DNA from: Candidatus Obscuribacter sp.
Lineage (GTDB): Bacteria > Cyanobacteriota > Vampirovibrionia > Obscuribacterales > Obscuribacteraceae
Direction of reading: 5' to 3'
Assembly: GCA_016712465.1 (NCBI GenBank)
Contig: JADJQZ010000001.1
Coordinates: 2,480,001-2,544,000, forward strand
DNA: 64,000 nt
Within the stretch, counting starts at the first letter, position 1; each line of letters begins with the position of its first letter. The notes under the pieces were generated by a model. The model saw nothing but the letters and a program-made list of their open reading frames with translations. It ran no database searches and was not told the origin of the DNA. Below, piece after piece: positions 1 through 8,700 of the stretch. The position numbers and the translations under genes were made by a program.

Positions 1-4
1 TGCT

Positions 5-409
5 CTAGTTTGCGGCGCAGTCAAGCAGTTTCAGTTCGTTACCATCCCAGGTAAGTGTTCTTTGGCTCGACTGGGGAAATGGTCCAATAGTCCCCACACC
101 AGCGGACTTACCATTTTGGAATACCTCGAACCTCAACATTTCTTCGCTCTGTCCGGTTATGAACTTTGCTGAGCCGAAGGCACTAATGTGCTTAGTCTCT
201 CGCTGCAGTCGTCTAAATATAGATTTGTTTTCGCATGAACTTCGCTGCATTTCGGCTCTGATTTTGGAGGCACTCTGATTTTTGAATAGGAAGGTAAGCC
301 CTTGGAACGGCCTTTGATGGTAGTCTGGATATGCCGTGCTACAGGGCATGCCTGCGATGAAGCAGGTAACAACTAGTAGTGCTGTGCCCATTACTTTCTG
401 CAGTTTCAT
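5..409 (-). CDS. Small secreted protein of unknown function
   Basis: A 134-residue protein that I do not recognise. The N-terminus (MKLQKVMGTALLVVTCFIAG) is a basic residue pair followed by a hydrophobic stretch, ending near PCSTAYP, so a Sec signal peptide is likely and the mature protein would be periplasmic or outside the cell. The rest is mixed and polar with two further cysteines (CENK and the C-terminal LLDCAAN) that could form a disulfide. The ATG start lies about 140 nt below a promoter-like sequence that carries a 23-nt palindrome (567-589), so expression may be controlled by a repressor. It stands alone on the minus strand and its stop is close to the window edge. Confidence 0.6.
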   Translation of the reverse strand: MKLQKVMGTALLVVTCFIAGMPCSTAYPDYHQRPFQGLTFLFKNQSASKIRAEMQRSSCENKSIFRRLQRETKHISAFGSAKFITGQSEEMLRFEVFQNGKSAGVGTIGPFPQSSQRTLTWDGNELKLLDCAAN

Positions 410-819
410 ATTGCCTCCCTCAGTCCTTGTTTATAAGGTTTTGAGATCTGAGCCGAGAACAGAGATTTTGACGTATTTGAAATACGTGGGCATTTCACCT
501 CCCGATACGCGGCGTGTCTGGTGGTGGTGTAATTGAGGTTCTTGCTATACTAATCTTAGCAGATTTTAGTTCGTTTGCCAAACGAACTATCGGCGCGGTG
601 GTGCTGGCGCCGGCAGACCGGTCATTTGAAGATCGCTTGTGTGATTCTGACTTTCTCTGTGAGGTTTCTTCTGTAGTAGTCCTGTGAATATGCCGCCATG
701 GGTGTTCGTCAACGACATTGAACACTCTTCACTCACCACCGGTGATGCGGCCAGTTATTAGATCGTCAAGACCGGACGAAAGCGTTGCTGACGTTAAAGC
801 CGGAAGAGGAGTGAGAGAC
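410..819. other. Intergenic region between divergent genes
   Basis: This stretch separates the minus-strand secreted protein from the plus-strand TPR gene. Besides the promoter/palindrome at 553-589 I see no credible gene. Short open frames across it have no ribosome binding site and cross the palindrome. The in-frame sequence at 718-819, upstream of the chosen TPR start, could extend that protein if translation begins at TTG 718 or ATG 745. Confidence 0.5.
553..589 (-). promoter_or_regulatory. Promoter with a 23-nt palindrome over the -35 box
   Basis: On the minus strand TTGGCA (576-581) and TAAGAT (553-558) are separated by exactly 17 nt, a plausible sigma-70-type promoter pointing at the secreted protein that starts at 409. 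The -35 box lies inside a perfect palindrome with 11-nt arms and a single central base: TAGTTCGTTTG (567-577) and CAAACGAACTA (579-589). This is the expected geometry of a repressor operator blocking the -35 region. No candidate regulator gene is adjacent. Confidence 0.5.
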
Positions 820-2121
820 ATGACGCCAGGCGATTCTAGTTTTGCTGCAAACAGAGACGCGATTTTCTCTATGATTCAGGAGTTTAGGCTTGATGAAGCT
901 CTGGGCGCTTTGCAAAGCATATGCGAAATTGGCTCTGAGCCGCTGGCGGGTTTGTGGCATTCTCTGGGTTCGGCATTCGAAACCTCCGGGCGTCTCTTTG
1001 ATGCTGAGATTGCTTATGCTCGAGCTGTGGAAGTGGATCCGAGCTTTGCTAAGGCATGGAATGACCTGGGTGTTACCTTTACTTTGCAGGGCAAGGACGA
1101 GCAAGCTGAAGTTGCCTTCAGAAAGGCGATTGGGCTAGATGGAAGTTTCAGAAATCCACAAGTAAATCTTCGCGACATCGAGATTCGCAGGAGAAGATCC
1201 ATGGCTGGAAAGAGTAAGCTTAAGAATTCGGCTGAGGCGGAGGTGCTTGCTGACCATTTGCACGACGACCCGCAGAATGGTCTGATTTGGCTCAAGCTTT
1301 GCCGGGAGCAGGCTCAGGAAGGCAACCATCGGCTAGCAATCAAGTCAATTAGAAAGGCACTAAAGTTTTCACCGCATCTTGCCGAGGCCTGGTTTCTTCT
1401 TATTGATTTATACAAGGAAGAAGAGAATCACAAACAGATGGCAAACACCTTGAGGCTTCTTCAGCAAACCCGGCCGGAGAGTGTTCAGGTCTGGTTGAGA
1501 ATGGCGGACATTTTTAAGGAACTCAATCAAACTGCTGAGGCAACCGAGTGCGTAAGACGAGCCGTGCAGATGGACCCGGAGAGTGCATTGTGCTGGGATG
1601 CTTGGGCGACCAGATTGTCTGAGATAGGTGATCAGCCGGGAGCCATGGATGCTCTTAAACACTCTCTTAGCTTGGAATCGGTAAACTCACAAGGCTGGAC
1701 CAGGCTTGGAATTTGGAGGAGCAGATGCGGCGATTTTTCTGATGCCAGAACTTGTTTCGGGATGGCTTGTGTTCAGGATGATAGTAACGTAGAAGCGCAG
1801 GTCTGGTTGGCAAAAAGCCTGGACAAACTTGGTGAGCTTGATATGGCTGAGAAAATCCTCTTTGGGCTTCTTGAGAAGCAGCCCGGTGAAGCTCGAGCGT
1901 GGAATCATTTAGGTGTCATCTTTCGACTGCGTCAGCGGATGGAACTTGCGGAGAAGTGTTTCAAGAAGGCGCTGGAACTTCTGCCAAACTACCCAAACCC
2001 CTGGTACAACTTGCGGGATATCTATTTACAGACCGGTGAGCATGAGTCTGCCAAATCGGCAATGGATTCCGCTGCCTCTATTTCCGGTACCAGGGCGGCT
2101 CGATTCGAGAGTGACGGTTGA
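820..2121 (+). CDS. Tetratricopeptide repeat (TPR) protein
   Basis: About 433 residues made almost entirely of TPR helices. Repeated patterns such as AEIAYARAVEVDPSFAKAWN, AEVAFRKAIGLD and AEKCFKKALELLPNYPNPW show the canonical W/G/A/P spacing, with about nine to ten repeats. TPR arrays act as protein-protein scaffolds. There is no signal peptide, so it is probably cytoplasmic. I chose ATG 820 because AGAGGAG (805-811) sits 8 nt upstream; TTG 718 and ATG 745 are in frame and would add a polar extension. The sequence gives no partner, and the function is unknown beyond scaffolding. Confidence 0.8.
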   Translation: MTPGDSSFAANRDAIFSMIQEFRLDEALGALQSICEIGSEPLAGLWHSLGSAFETSGRLFDAEIAYARAVEVDPSFAKAWNDLGVTFTLQGKDEQAEVAFRKAIGLDGSFRNPQVNLRDIEIRRRRSMAGKSKLKNSAEAEVLADHLHDDPQNGLIWLKLCREQAQEGNHRLAIKSIRKALKFSPHLAEAWFLLIDLYKEEENHKQMANTLRLLQQTRPESVQVWLRMADIFKELNQTAEATECVRRAVQMDPESALCWDAWATRLSEIGDQPGAMDALKHSLSLESVNSQGWTRLGIWRSRCGDFSDARTCFGMACVQDDSNVEAQVWLAKSLDKLGELDMAEKILFGLLEKQPGEARAWNHLGVIFRLRQRMELAEKCFKKALELLPNYPNPWYNLRDIYLQTGEHESAKSAMDSAASISGTRAARFESDG

Positions 2122-2170
2122 TATATGTATTGGCGTGAGCAGCCTGGCTGTTCGGCAGTGACGCGGTAGG

Positions 2171-2608
2171 CTAGTTTGCCGAGTTCTCTTGCATATCTTG
2201 GTTACCAGCCGTGAGCGAACGCTCAATGCTCTGGCAGATTAACTCCAGGTTGAAGTCATCGCCTTTGCAGAAGTGCTCAAGGGCCAGGTAGTCTGTCGCA
2301 CCGTATATTCGAGTGGCGTTCATGAGGAATTCATGCTGCACGGAAGCACATTTGCTGAGCATGCCGCAAAAGCAAATCACTGGCGTGGCGCTTAGCTGTG
2401 GGTCGTCTTTCAAAGCCTTCAGGAATGAGAAAAGGTTTCCATAATCAAGATGTACTCTGGTAATTACAAGATCTACATTTTGGTCTTTCAAGTATAAGAG
2501 TGCGTCATCCGCTCTACTCACAAATTTCAGCTCGTGACGAGTTTCAAGGCTTCTTTTGAGAGCGGCCTTTTCTGTTGGCTGTTCCTGCAGAATCAGAATT
2601 TTTGCCAT
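2171..2608 (-). CDS. Receiver-like domain without phosphorylation residues
   Basis: A 145-residue stand-alone protein with the alternating strand/helix pattern of a CheY-type receiver (AKILILQEQ, DLVITRVHLD, TPVICFCGM, GATDYLALEHF). The key residues are gone: the acidic pair after beta1 is replaced by Gln/Glu (LQEQP), the phosphoacceptor Asp position is Arg51 (VITR rather than VISD), and the conserved Lys of the GADDYLTKP-type motif is Leu. It therefore looks like a pseudo-receiver working without phosphotransfer, perhaps as an adaptor. It converges with the TPR gene, ending about 50 nt beyond its stop. Receiver ancestry is inferred from the pattern alone. Confidence 0.6.
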   Translation of the reverse strand: MAKILILQEQPTEKAALKRSLETRHELKFVSRADDALLYLKDQNVDLVITRVHLDYGNLFSFLKALKDDPQLSATPVICFCGMLSKCASVQHEFLMNATRIYGATDYLALEHFCKGDDFNLELICQSIERSLTAGNQDMQENSAN

Positions 2609-2806
2609 TTCGGGTGCAAACGCTACGCCAGCTCAGAGATTCTAACAATCCTTGAATTCTAACAGTGCTGCCTTTCACTTGCCTTACAACCGGTGCCGGG
2701 CGTTACGCTGCCGACTATCGCGGCTGCAATTTAAGTATGTGGATAGGTCGCATTCATCTGTATAGGGTAGGCAGACCGGGTGGTTCGAAATGTAAAGTGT
2801 CAACCT

Positions 2807-2841
2807 TGACAGTATTACAGTAAACGGTGACAATACTGTCA
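2807..2841. promoter_or_regulatory. Perfect inverted repeat overlapping the MerR-type gene start
   Basis: TGACAGTATT (2807-2816) and AATACTGTCA (2832-2841) form a perfect 10-bp inverted repeat with a 15-nt spacer. The right arm ends on the A of the ATG start codon. TTGACA (2806-2811), a consensus -35 hexamer, overlaps the left arm. This is likely an autoregulatory operator for the downstream regulator gene. If the TTGACA is a real -35, transcription would start at or inside the coding region, so GTG 2883 may be the true start, or the message may be nearly leaderless. Confidence 0.6.
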
Positions 2842-3347
2842 TGAAGACCACCGATTACAGTCTTGATGAACTTGCCGCCCTGGTGAAGGCGCGCCTATCG
2901 GCCGTGGGGCAATTAGATATCGGCGACAACCGTGTGTCGCCCGTGCCTGATGCCCGTACCACCCGTTATTACACCAGTATCGGACTTCTAGACCGCCCCC
3001 TGATTGTGGGAAGGCAAGCTCGCTACACGGAGAGGCATCTGCTGCAACTTGTGGCTATAAAGCTTTTGCAGTACTTGTCTCTGCCTCTTTCGACGATTCA
3101 ATCACGCCTCTACGGGCTCTCTGAAAAAGAACTTACGGCCTTGATTGAAGCCATCGAGACCAAGCTGCAAGAAAGCCGGCAAGAGTCGGCAGGAAGCGAC
3201 GGGCAATTTGCCAGACAGGTGCAGATCTGGCGGGAAGTGGTTATCGAACCGGGTCTGAAACTCATGGTGCAGGAAGATTTCTCTACAGGAAGCCCCCGGG
3301 AAGCTCTATTAAAAAAGATCGAGCAGGCACTCTCTCATTTGACTTAA
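2841..3347 (+). CDS. MerR-family transcriptional regulator
   Basis: A 168-residue protein with a MerR-like winged-helix N-terminus: TTRYYTSIGLLDRP (about residues 40-53), RYTERHLLQLVAIKLLQYL and LSTIQSRL match the family's helix-turn-helix, wing and following helices. The C-terminal half is helical (EKELTALIEAIETKLQESR), suited to dimerisation, and has no cysteine pair for metal sensing. It lies just upstream of, and in the same direction as, the VIT/VWA gene (6-nt gap), so it probably controls that operon. A 10-bp inverted repeat runs into its start codon. The ATG has GGTGA about 10 nt upstream; GTG 2883 is an alternative start. Confidence 0.75.
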   Translation: MKTTDYSLDELAALVKARLSAVGQLDIGDNRVSPVPDARTTRYYTSIGLLDRPLIVGRQARYTERHLLQLVAIKLLQYLSLPLSTIQSRLYGLSEKELTALIEAIETKLQESRQESAGSDGQFARQVQIWREVVIEPGLKLMVQEDFSTGSPREALLKKIEQALSHLT

Positions 3348-3353
3348 GGCAGG

Positions 3354-5942
3354 ATGTATATGACAGCAAGCAAAGGGCAAACAATTAGCTTAACTGAGAG
3401 CACCGAGAGACTGCGCTCCCTCGGTCAACTCACCTGCTTTGCGGCAGGTAGGGAAAAGGAGCACCGGCTGCCCCTGGCTGCGGTCGATATAGAAGCTAAG
3501 TGTATTGATAGAGCGGCTCATGTTTCGATCAGTCAGACTTATCAAAATAATTTGTCTGAATTGATGGAAGCGGTTTATATCTTCCCAATGGCTGCGGGAG
3601 CGTGCGTAACTCGCTTTGAGATGATTGTGGGCGAGCGGCGGGTGAAAGGTCTCGTGAAGGAACGCGCCGCTGCCAGAGTGGAGTATCAGGAAGCCCTGGA
3701 GCAGGGGCACCGGGCTTCGCTTCTGGAGCAGGAGCGCGACAGTGTTTTCACCGTGCAGGTGGGTAATATCATGCCTGGCGAAAGTGTCACCGTCGAGATA
3801 GAGTATGTAGAACTTCTGTCATATTTTAGCGACGGCTCTTGTTCTTTGAGGTTACCCACTGTGGTGCCTCCACGTTATGTGAGCGGCGAAGCGCTTTCAA
3901 GAGACTCCGTGGGAGTGGGCGTTAGCCCTGACACTGCCGTGGTGCCTGACGCTTCCCGCATCAGCCCGCCTCTGCTGGTGGACGGTTTCGATGCCAGAGT
4001 GGCGCTTTCCATCAGTGTTTCCCTGCCGGTTGATGCCCCGCTAAAAAGCTTTTCTTGTAGCCAGCATGCCGTCAGCTATGCTTTTGAGGAAGGGGTCAAG
4101 GTCAGTCTTTCCCGTGAAGATGAAGTGATGGATCGCGACTTTGTTCTCAACTGGCGCCAGGCTAAAGACCAGATTTCAAGCCAGGTTAACGCTTCGCTTG
4201 TGGAGGGGAAGCTGACCGGAATGGTTACGGTTTTGCCGCCGGCTCTGCCTGAAGAGGAGAATTTCAGAAGAGCCAGAGATGTAATCTTCCTTCTTGATCG
4301 ATCCGGTTCTATGAATGGCATCAAGATGGAATCGGCTATAAAGGCCTGTTCCATTTTATTGAACACCCTTGAGAGTCGAGATAGATTTGCTATTGGTGCT
4401 TTCGACAACATTGTGGAATGGTTCCACGCCGGTCGATCTAAGCGGCTTTCTTTCACTTGCGCCGATAATGATGGTCTCAGTCAGGGAGACCAGTTTCTTC
4501 GGGACATAACTGCTCGTGGTGGCACCGAACTTTTTCAGGCCCTGCAAGACGCCTCGACTTTGATGCAGGAACATAGCGGCGACAGGCAGCCGGTGCTGGT
4601 AATTGTCACCGATGGACAGGTGGCTGATGAATCCCGCATTCTCAGGCTTGTGCAAACCAGGCTTGGTCTTGGCCGTGTCTTTTGCGTGGGGGTAGATACC
4701 TGCGTCAATGAAGGGCTACTGAAGCGGCTGGCAAATTTGGGCGGAGGTACCAGTGTCAGTGTCTCTCCCGGAGAGAGTTTGGAGAATGCGCTCACAGCTA
4801 TCGGTAGAGAAATAGGAGCACCCCTGGTTACCGATATTAGCGTTTCGCTTCAGCAGAATAGCGGCGCTTCCACCAGGGTTATGGAAATTGAGCAGGCGCC
4901 GTCGCGTTTGCTTGATCTATTTGAAGGGCGCCCCACAACCTTTTTCTTCGGTAGTCGTGAGGCTATCGCCGAAGCCGAAGGTGCAGGGAAGTATTCAATA
5001 TCACTGCAAGGACGGTTTGCCGATGGCAGCTCCTTTATGCAGGAGATTCCGGTGAAGCTTGCCGGAGCGGCCGTAATCGGCAAACTTTTCGCGCGCCATT
5101 ATCTAAGTGAGTTGGAAGATCAATACCGGCTGAATAATTCCTCAGCCCTGAGGGACCGCATGATCAAGCTCAGCGTGGATAGCCAGATTCTCTGTCGCTT
5201 AACGGCATATCTGGCAGTAGACAAAGAAGAGGTGGTTTCCGGCGATAGTCTCAGGCAGATAGTTCAGCCCGTGGCCGCTCCCGCTGCCTGGCAGGGCTTT
5301 GCCGGTGCTCCCGCGCCCGCTGCCGCTTGGAATACACCCATTCAAGTAAGGGGCCAGATTTCACTGCAGTCCGCTTATGGCGGAGGGCAGTCTCCTATGC
5401 AGGATTCAGATATGAATATGATATTTGGAGATGGGGGTGCGCTCGGCCAGCCCATGTCGGCAGCACCGCCCCCTGTTCCGAAGCAGGCCTCCCTCTGGGG
5501 CGGACCTGCCCGCAGTCGGGAGATGGCTGCGCCTTCTCAGTCGACTTCTGCATCTGGCTTTGCCGCCGATGCCCTCACCGGCGGTGACGGGGGCGCCATT
5601 CAAGTCATTTCCAGGCTACTTGAAGAACTTGAAAGGCGTTTGCATGAACTACAGTCAGCACTTCCTTCTAAATCCGAAAGTTGCCGGGCCGAGATTGAGC
5701 GGCTGGCCCGGGAGATTTCCGAAAAGCTTGCCTCTACATCCTTTGCCTTTGATCTGGGGCGCTTGCAGTCGCTTCTACGCGGACCCTTGAACGATTTGAG
5801 GCAAGCGCTATCGCGGTCTGTGCCAGCGTCACGTATAAAACCGCTGGTGCAGGAAAGCCTGACCAGACTCACGGAAGCCAAGGGGGAAATAGCCGTCTGG
5901 AAAGGAGAAGCGCTGCCTGACTTCTGGTCCGGTTCTATATAA
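3354..5942 (+). CDS. VIT and von Willebrand A domain protein
   Basis: An 862-residue protein with an N-terminal VIT domain (about residues 25-170, including YQNNLSELMEAVYIFPM and IMPGESVTVEIEYVE) followed by a VWA domain (about 305-475). The VWA carries a complete MIDAS: DRSGSMNG (about 315), the Thr of GGTELFQAL (about 388) and the Asp of IVTDGQ (about 419), so metal-dependent ligand binding is expected. A low-complexity Ala/Pro/Gly/Gln segment follows (about 640-750), then a C-terminal helical, probably coiled-coil region. This is the inter-alpha-trypsin-inhibitor heavy-chain layout. No signal peptide is evident, so it may act in the cytoplasm. ATG 3360 is an alternative start. It follows the MerR gene directly. 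Confidence 0.85.
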   Translation: MYMTASKGQTISLTESTERLRSLGQLTCFAAGREKEHRLPLAAVDIEAKCIDRAAHVSISQTYQNNLSELMEAVYIFPMAAGACVTRFEMIVGERRVKGLVKERAAARVEYQEALEQGHRASLLEQERDSVFTVQVGNIMPGESVTVEIEYVELLSYFSDGSCSLRLPTVVPPRYVSGEALSRDSVGVGVSPDTAVVPDASRISPPLLVDGFDARVALSISVSLPVDAPLKSFSCSQHAVSYAFEEGVKVSLSREDEVMDRDFVLNWRQAKDQISSQVNASLVEGKLTGMVTVLPPALPEEENFRRARDVIFLLDRSGSMNGIKMESAIKACSILLNTLESRDRFAIGAFDNIVEWFHAGRSKRLSFTCADNDGLSQGDQFLRDITARGGTELFQALQDASTLMQEHSGDRQPVLVIVTDGQVADESRILRLVQTRLGLGRVFCVGVDTCVNEGLLKRLANLGGGTSVSVSPGESLENALTAIGREIGAPLVTDISVSLQQNSGASTRVMEIEQAPSRLLDLFEGRPTTFFFGSREAIAEAEGAGKYSISLQGRFADGSSFMQEIPVKLAGAAVIGKLFARHYLSELEDQYRLNNSSALRDRMIKLSVDSQILCRLTAYLAVDKEEVVSGDSLRQIVQPVAAPAAWQGFAGAPAPAAAWNTPIQVRGQISLQSAYGGGQSPMQDSDMNMIFGDGGALGQPMSAAPPPVPKQASLWGGPARSREMAAPSQSTSASGFAADALTGGDGGAIQVISRLLEELERRLHELQSALPSKSESCRAEIERLAREISEKLASTSFAFDLGRLQSLLRGPLNDLRQALSRSVPASRIKPLVQESLTRLTEAKGEIAVWKGEALPDFWSGSI

Positions 5943-6006
5943 GTCTTCAGTGCGCAGCCGAAATATAGTAAATTATTGCAGGCTTAAGAACACTGAGGAA
6001 TTACCG

Positions 6007-7734
6007 TTGAACCTTACCTCCACATCAAACCCCGCTCTATCCGATGTGGAGCTTGCCAGGCAGGCTAAGCTCAGACCCATAGAGGAAGTGGCCGCCGATC
6101 TTGGTCTCGGGGCGGATGATATTGAGCAATACGGGCGCAACAAATGCAAGATCACCTATGAGGCCTTGACCGGGATTCTTTCCAAAGGCGACAAGGCGCA
6201 GGGCAAGTTGATTCTGGTTACGGCCATAACTCCCACCAAAAGCGGCGAAGGAAAAACCACTGTTTCTATAGGTCTGGCCCAGGCTTTGCGCAAGAAGGGT
6301 TTGAAGTCAGCGGCCGCTTTGCGCGAGCCTTCCATGGGTCCTGTCTTCGGGCAGAAGGGTGGTGGTACCGGTGGTGGCCATGCCCAGATTGTGCCTATGG
6401 ATGACATAAACCTGCACTTTACCGGCGACCTGCATGCCATTACCAGCGCCAACAATCTTCTGGCTGCTTTGATAGACAATCATATTCACTTTGGCAATGC
6501 ACTCGATATTGATGCGGCTTCCATCACGTTTCGCCGTTGTATGGATATGAACGAGCGCAGTTTGCGCAGCTTGATTCAGGGCGTAGGCGGTAAAAGCAAC
6601 GGGGTTTTGCGCGAGTCCGGTTTCGATATTACGGCTGCTTCCGAAGTCATGGCTCTTACTTGTCTGGCTGATTCCTTTCAGGACTTGAAAGATCGTTTGA
6701 GTCGTATTGTGGTAGCTAAAGATAAAAGTGGTGCGCCCATTACCGCCGGTCAATTGAACGGGGCCGAGCCCATGGCCATAATTCTCAAGGATGCGGTCAA
6801 ACCAAATCTGGTGCAAACCATTGATGGCACGCCCGCTTTTGTGCACGGCGGACCGTTTGCCAATATCGCCCATGGTACTTCCAGTGTTCTGTCTTCCCGG
6901 CTGGCACTCAGGCTGGCCGACTATGTGGTGACAGAGGCCGGCTTTGGCGCTGATCTGGGCTTTGAGAAGTTTTGCGATATTGTCGCTTCCACTCGTCCTG
7001 AGCTTGCGCCGGCTGCCGTCGTGCTTGTGGTGACGGTGAAAGCCCTGAAACTGCACGGCGGCTTGTCTGAAAAAGAGCTGAAGAATTGCACCGATGAAAA
7101 TCTTCCGGAGCATCTAGCTGCCATTGAGAAAGGGTTTGTCAACGCAGAAAGGCATGCTCACGTGGTGCAGGGCTTTGGTCTGCCGGTGGTGCTCGCCGTC
7201 AATAGATTTGCCACCGACAAAGACGCGGAAGTAGAAAAGGTACTGGAGCTTGCCCGCAGCCGCAATTTTACGGCGCGGGCCGCCAATGTCTGGGGGCTTG
7301 GCGGTGAAGGCGGCATTGAGCTGGCTGAGGCGGTTATTGCTGCTGCTGAGAAAGAGCGCGATTTCAAGCCGGTATACAAGCAAGAAGATACCGTTCTTGA
7401 GAAATTGGATAAGATCGCCCGCTCCGTCTATGGTGCTTACCGGGTCGTACTGACCGACGAAGCTTTGAAGCGACTCAAGTGGTTGGAAAAATATGGTTTC
7501 GATCGCCTCCCTGTTTGTGTGGCGAAAACCCAGTATTCTTTTTCCGACGATCCTGAAAAGTTAGGCGCGCCTTCCGGGTTCACATTGACGGTGCGAGAAC
7601 TCAGGCTCTCAGCCGGAGCCGGTTTTGTAGTAGCCCTCACCGGTGAAATAATGACCATGCCCGGTTTACCGAAGGTGCCTTCCGGCGCCAATATGAAAGT
7701 AAATGGTAATGGTCAAGTCGAGCGGTTTTATTAA
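6007..7734 (+). CDS. fhs: Formate--tetrahydrofolate ligase
   Basis: This enzyme makes 10-formyl-THF from formate, THF and ATP, feeding one-carbon units to purine synthesis or the methyl branch of the Wood-Ljungdahl pathway. Diagnostic features are the P-loop TPTKSGEGKTTVSIGL, REPSMGPVFGQKGGGTGGG, the TGDLHAI segment and the C-terminal TGEIMTMPGLPKVPSG. I placed the start at TTG 6007, with GAGGAA (5995-6000) 6 nt upstream, giving 575 residues. A GTG at 5950 would add 19 residues. It begins 64 nt after the VIT/VWA gene, and its TAA overlaps the next ATG by one base, so the following gene is translationally coupled. Confidence 0.95.
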   Translation: MNLTSTSNPALSDVELARQAKLRPIEEVAADLGLGADDIEQYGRNKCKITYEALTGILSKGDKAQGKLILVTAITPTKSGEGKTTVSIGLAQALRKKGLKSAAALREPSMGPVFGQKGGGTGGGHAQIVPMDDINLHFTGDLHAITSANNLLAALIDNHIHFGNALDIDAASITFRRCMDMNERSLRSLIQGVGGKSNGVLRESGFDITAASEVMALTCLADSFQDLKDRLSRIVVAKDKSGAPITAGQLNGAEPMAIILKDAVKPNLVQTIDGTPAFVHGGPFANIAHGTSSVLSSRLALRLADYVVTEAGFGADLGFEKFCDIVASTRPELAPAAVVLVVTVKALKLHGGLSEKELKNCTDENLPEHLAAIEKGFVNAERHAHVVQGFGLPVVLAVNRFATDKDAEVEKVLELARSRNFTARAANVWGLGGEGGIELAEAVIAAAEKERDFKPVYKQEDTVLEKLDKIARSVYGAYRVVLTDEALKRLKWLEKYGFDRLPVCVAKTQYSFSDDPEKLGAPSGFTLTVRELRLSAGAGFVVALTGEIMTMPGLPKVPSGANMKVNGNGQVERFY

Positions 7735-8654
7735 TGGCTGTTGTTTTTCTGCTGTTTGTCTTTGTTCTGTCTTTGCCTGCCCAGGCTCTGGCCAGGGAGA
7801 GTCCAACGGATTTTGTCCTGCCGTCCACTGTTGATTTTCTGCGCTCTCCAAATGTAAAAACCTATAGTGACCTGTCACCCAGCGCTCTGTCGGTGGCTGA
7901 TTCGCTTGGTATAGGCGATGACTTGAAGGAACTGGATCGACTTTCTCGGGAGGCTCGGGGGGATAGACTCAGTATGTTGGCTATCAAGCAGAATCTGACT
8001 GAGTCGATTTTGTCGCAGGGTTTTGAAGTGCGAGCGGTGGTAAGCAAGATCGATATTGAAATTGCCGATTCCGATGATTTACAGGCTCTCCTGGAAGAAC
8101 GCCGGGACCAGGCTGTACGCTTGAACTCCATCGCCAACTTCATTAGCGGCGGTGTCACCGGTATTTTAGGTAGTGCCTTCAACCTCGGCGATATCAATAA
8201 AAAAGTCGACGACAGTATCGACCTTAGCGACGGTGTGGTTCAGTCGTCTCTGGCCTTGCTTGCTCTCAAGCAGCAGCAAGGAGAAAAGCGCCTGGTTAAG
8301 GGCATGCCCAATATGCTTTCCCGTTTATTTGAAGCCAAGCCGCCTATTGAATATCCTGAACGTATTTGGAACTTTATCAATTCCGTACCACTCACCGGTG
8401 GTCAGACCAGTACCCGCAAAGAGGTCTTGATGGCTCACTGGCGCAGGCTGGGTCTTATAGATAGGGTAAGGCGCGACCAGCCTTCCGAGCAGCTGCGGCT
8501 TAAAACTATTGTCGGTACGGCTCCCAAATGCCGCGTCTCCATCGACCTTCTTGATGCCCGTTCAGCCATGCTTCATGATCTAAGAGCAGTGATTTCCGAG
8601 ATGGATAACTACCTTCTGGAGCTCATACAGTATTTGCGTAGCGTTAAGGTTTAG
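7734..8654 (+). CDS. Secreted protein of unknown function
   Basis: A 306-residue protein with a strong signal peptide (AVVFLLFVFVLSLPAQALA, residues 2-20). The mature part is largely helical and polar (LKELDRLSREARGDRLSMLA, DLQALLEERRDQAVRLNS), with a glycine-bearing hydrophobic stretch (FISGGVTGILGSAFNLGD, about 130) that resembles a membrane-contacting hairpin. It has one cysteine and no enzyme motif that I recognise. Its ATG overlaps the stop codon of fhs (TAATG), an unusual coupling of a cytoplasmic one-carbon enzyme to an exported protein. I do not assign a function. Confidence 0.65.
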   Translation: MAVVFLLFVFVLSLPAQALARESPTDFVLPSTVDFLRSPNVKTYSDLSPSALSVADSLGIGDDLKELDRLSREARGDRLSMLAIKQNLTESILSQGFEVRAVVSKIDIEIADSDDLQALLEERRDQAVRLNSIANFISGGVTGILGSAFNLGDINKKVDDSIDLSDGVVQSSLALLALKQQQGEKRLVKGMPNMLSRLFEAKPPIEYPERIWNFINSVPLTGGQTSTRKEVLMAHWRRLGLIDRVRRDQPSEQLRLKTIVGTAPKCRVSIDLLDARSAMLHDLRAVISEMDNYLLELIQYLRSVKV

Positions 8655-8700
8655 AAGCCGGAAAGAAGTCGTTCACGTTCCAAACTGGAGGAAGTAGAAA

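Noticed and set aside
6307..7113. 268-residue open frame antisense to fhs
   Set aside because: It lies wholly inside a certain fhs gene on the opposite strand, has no ribosome site and reads like reverse-complement codon bias.
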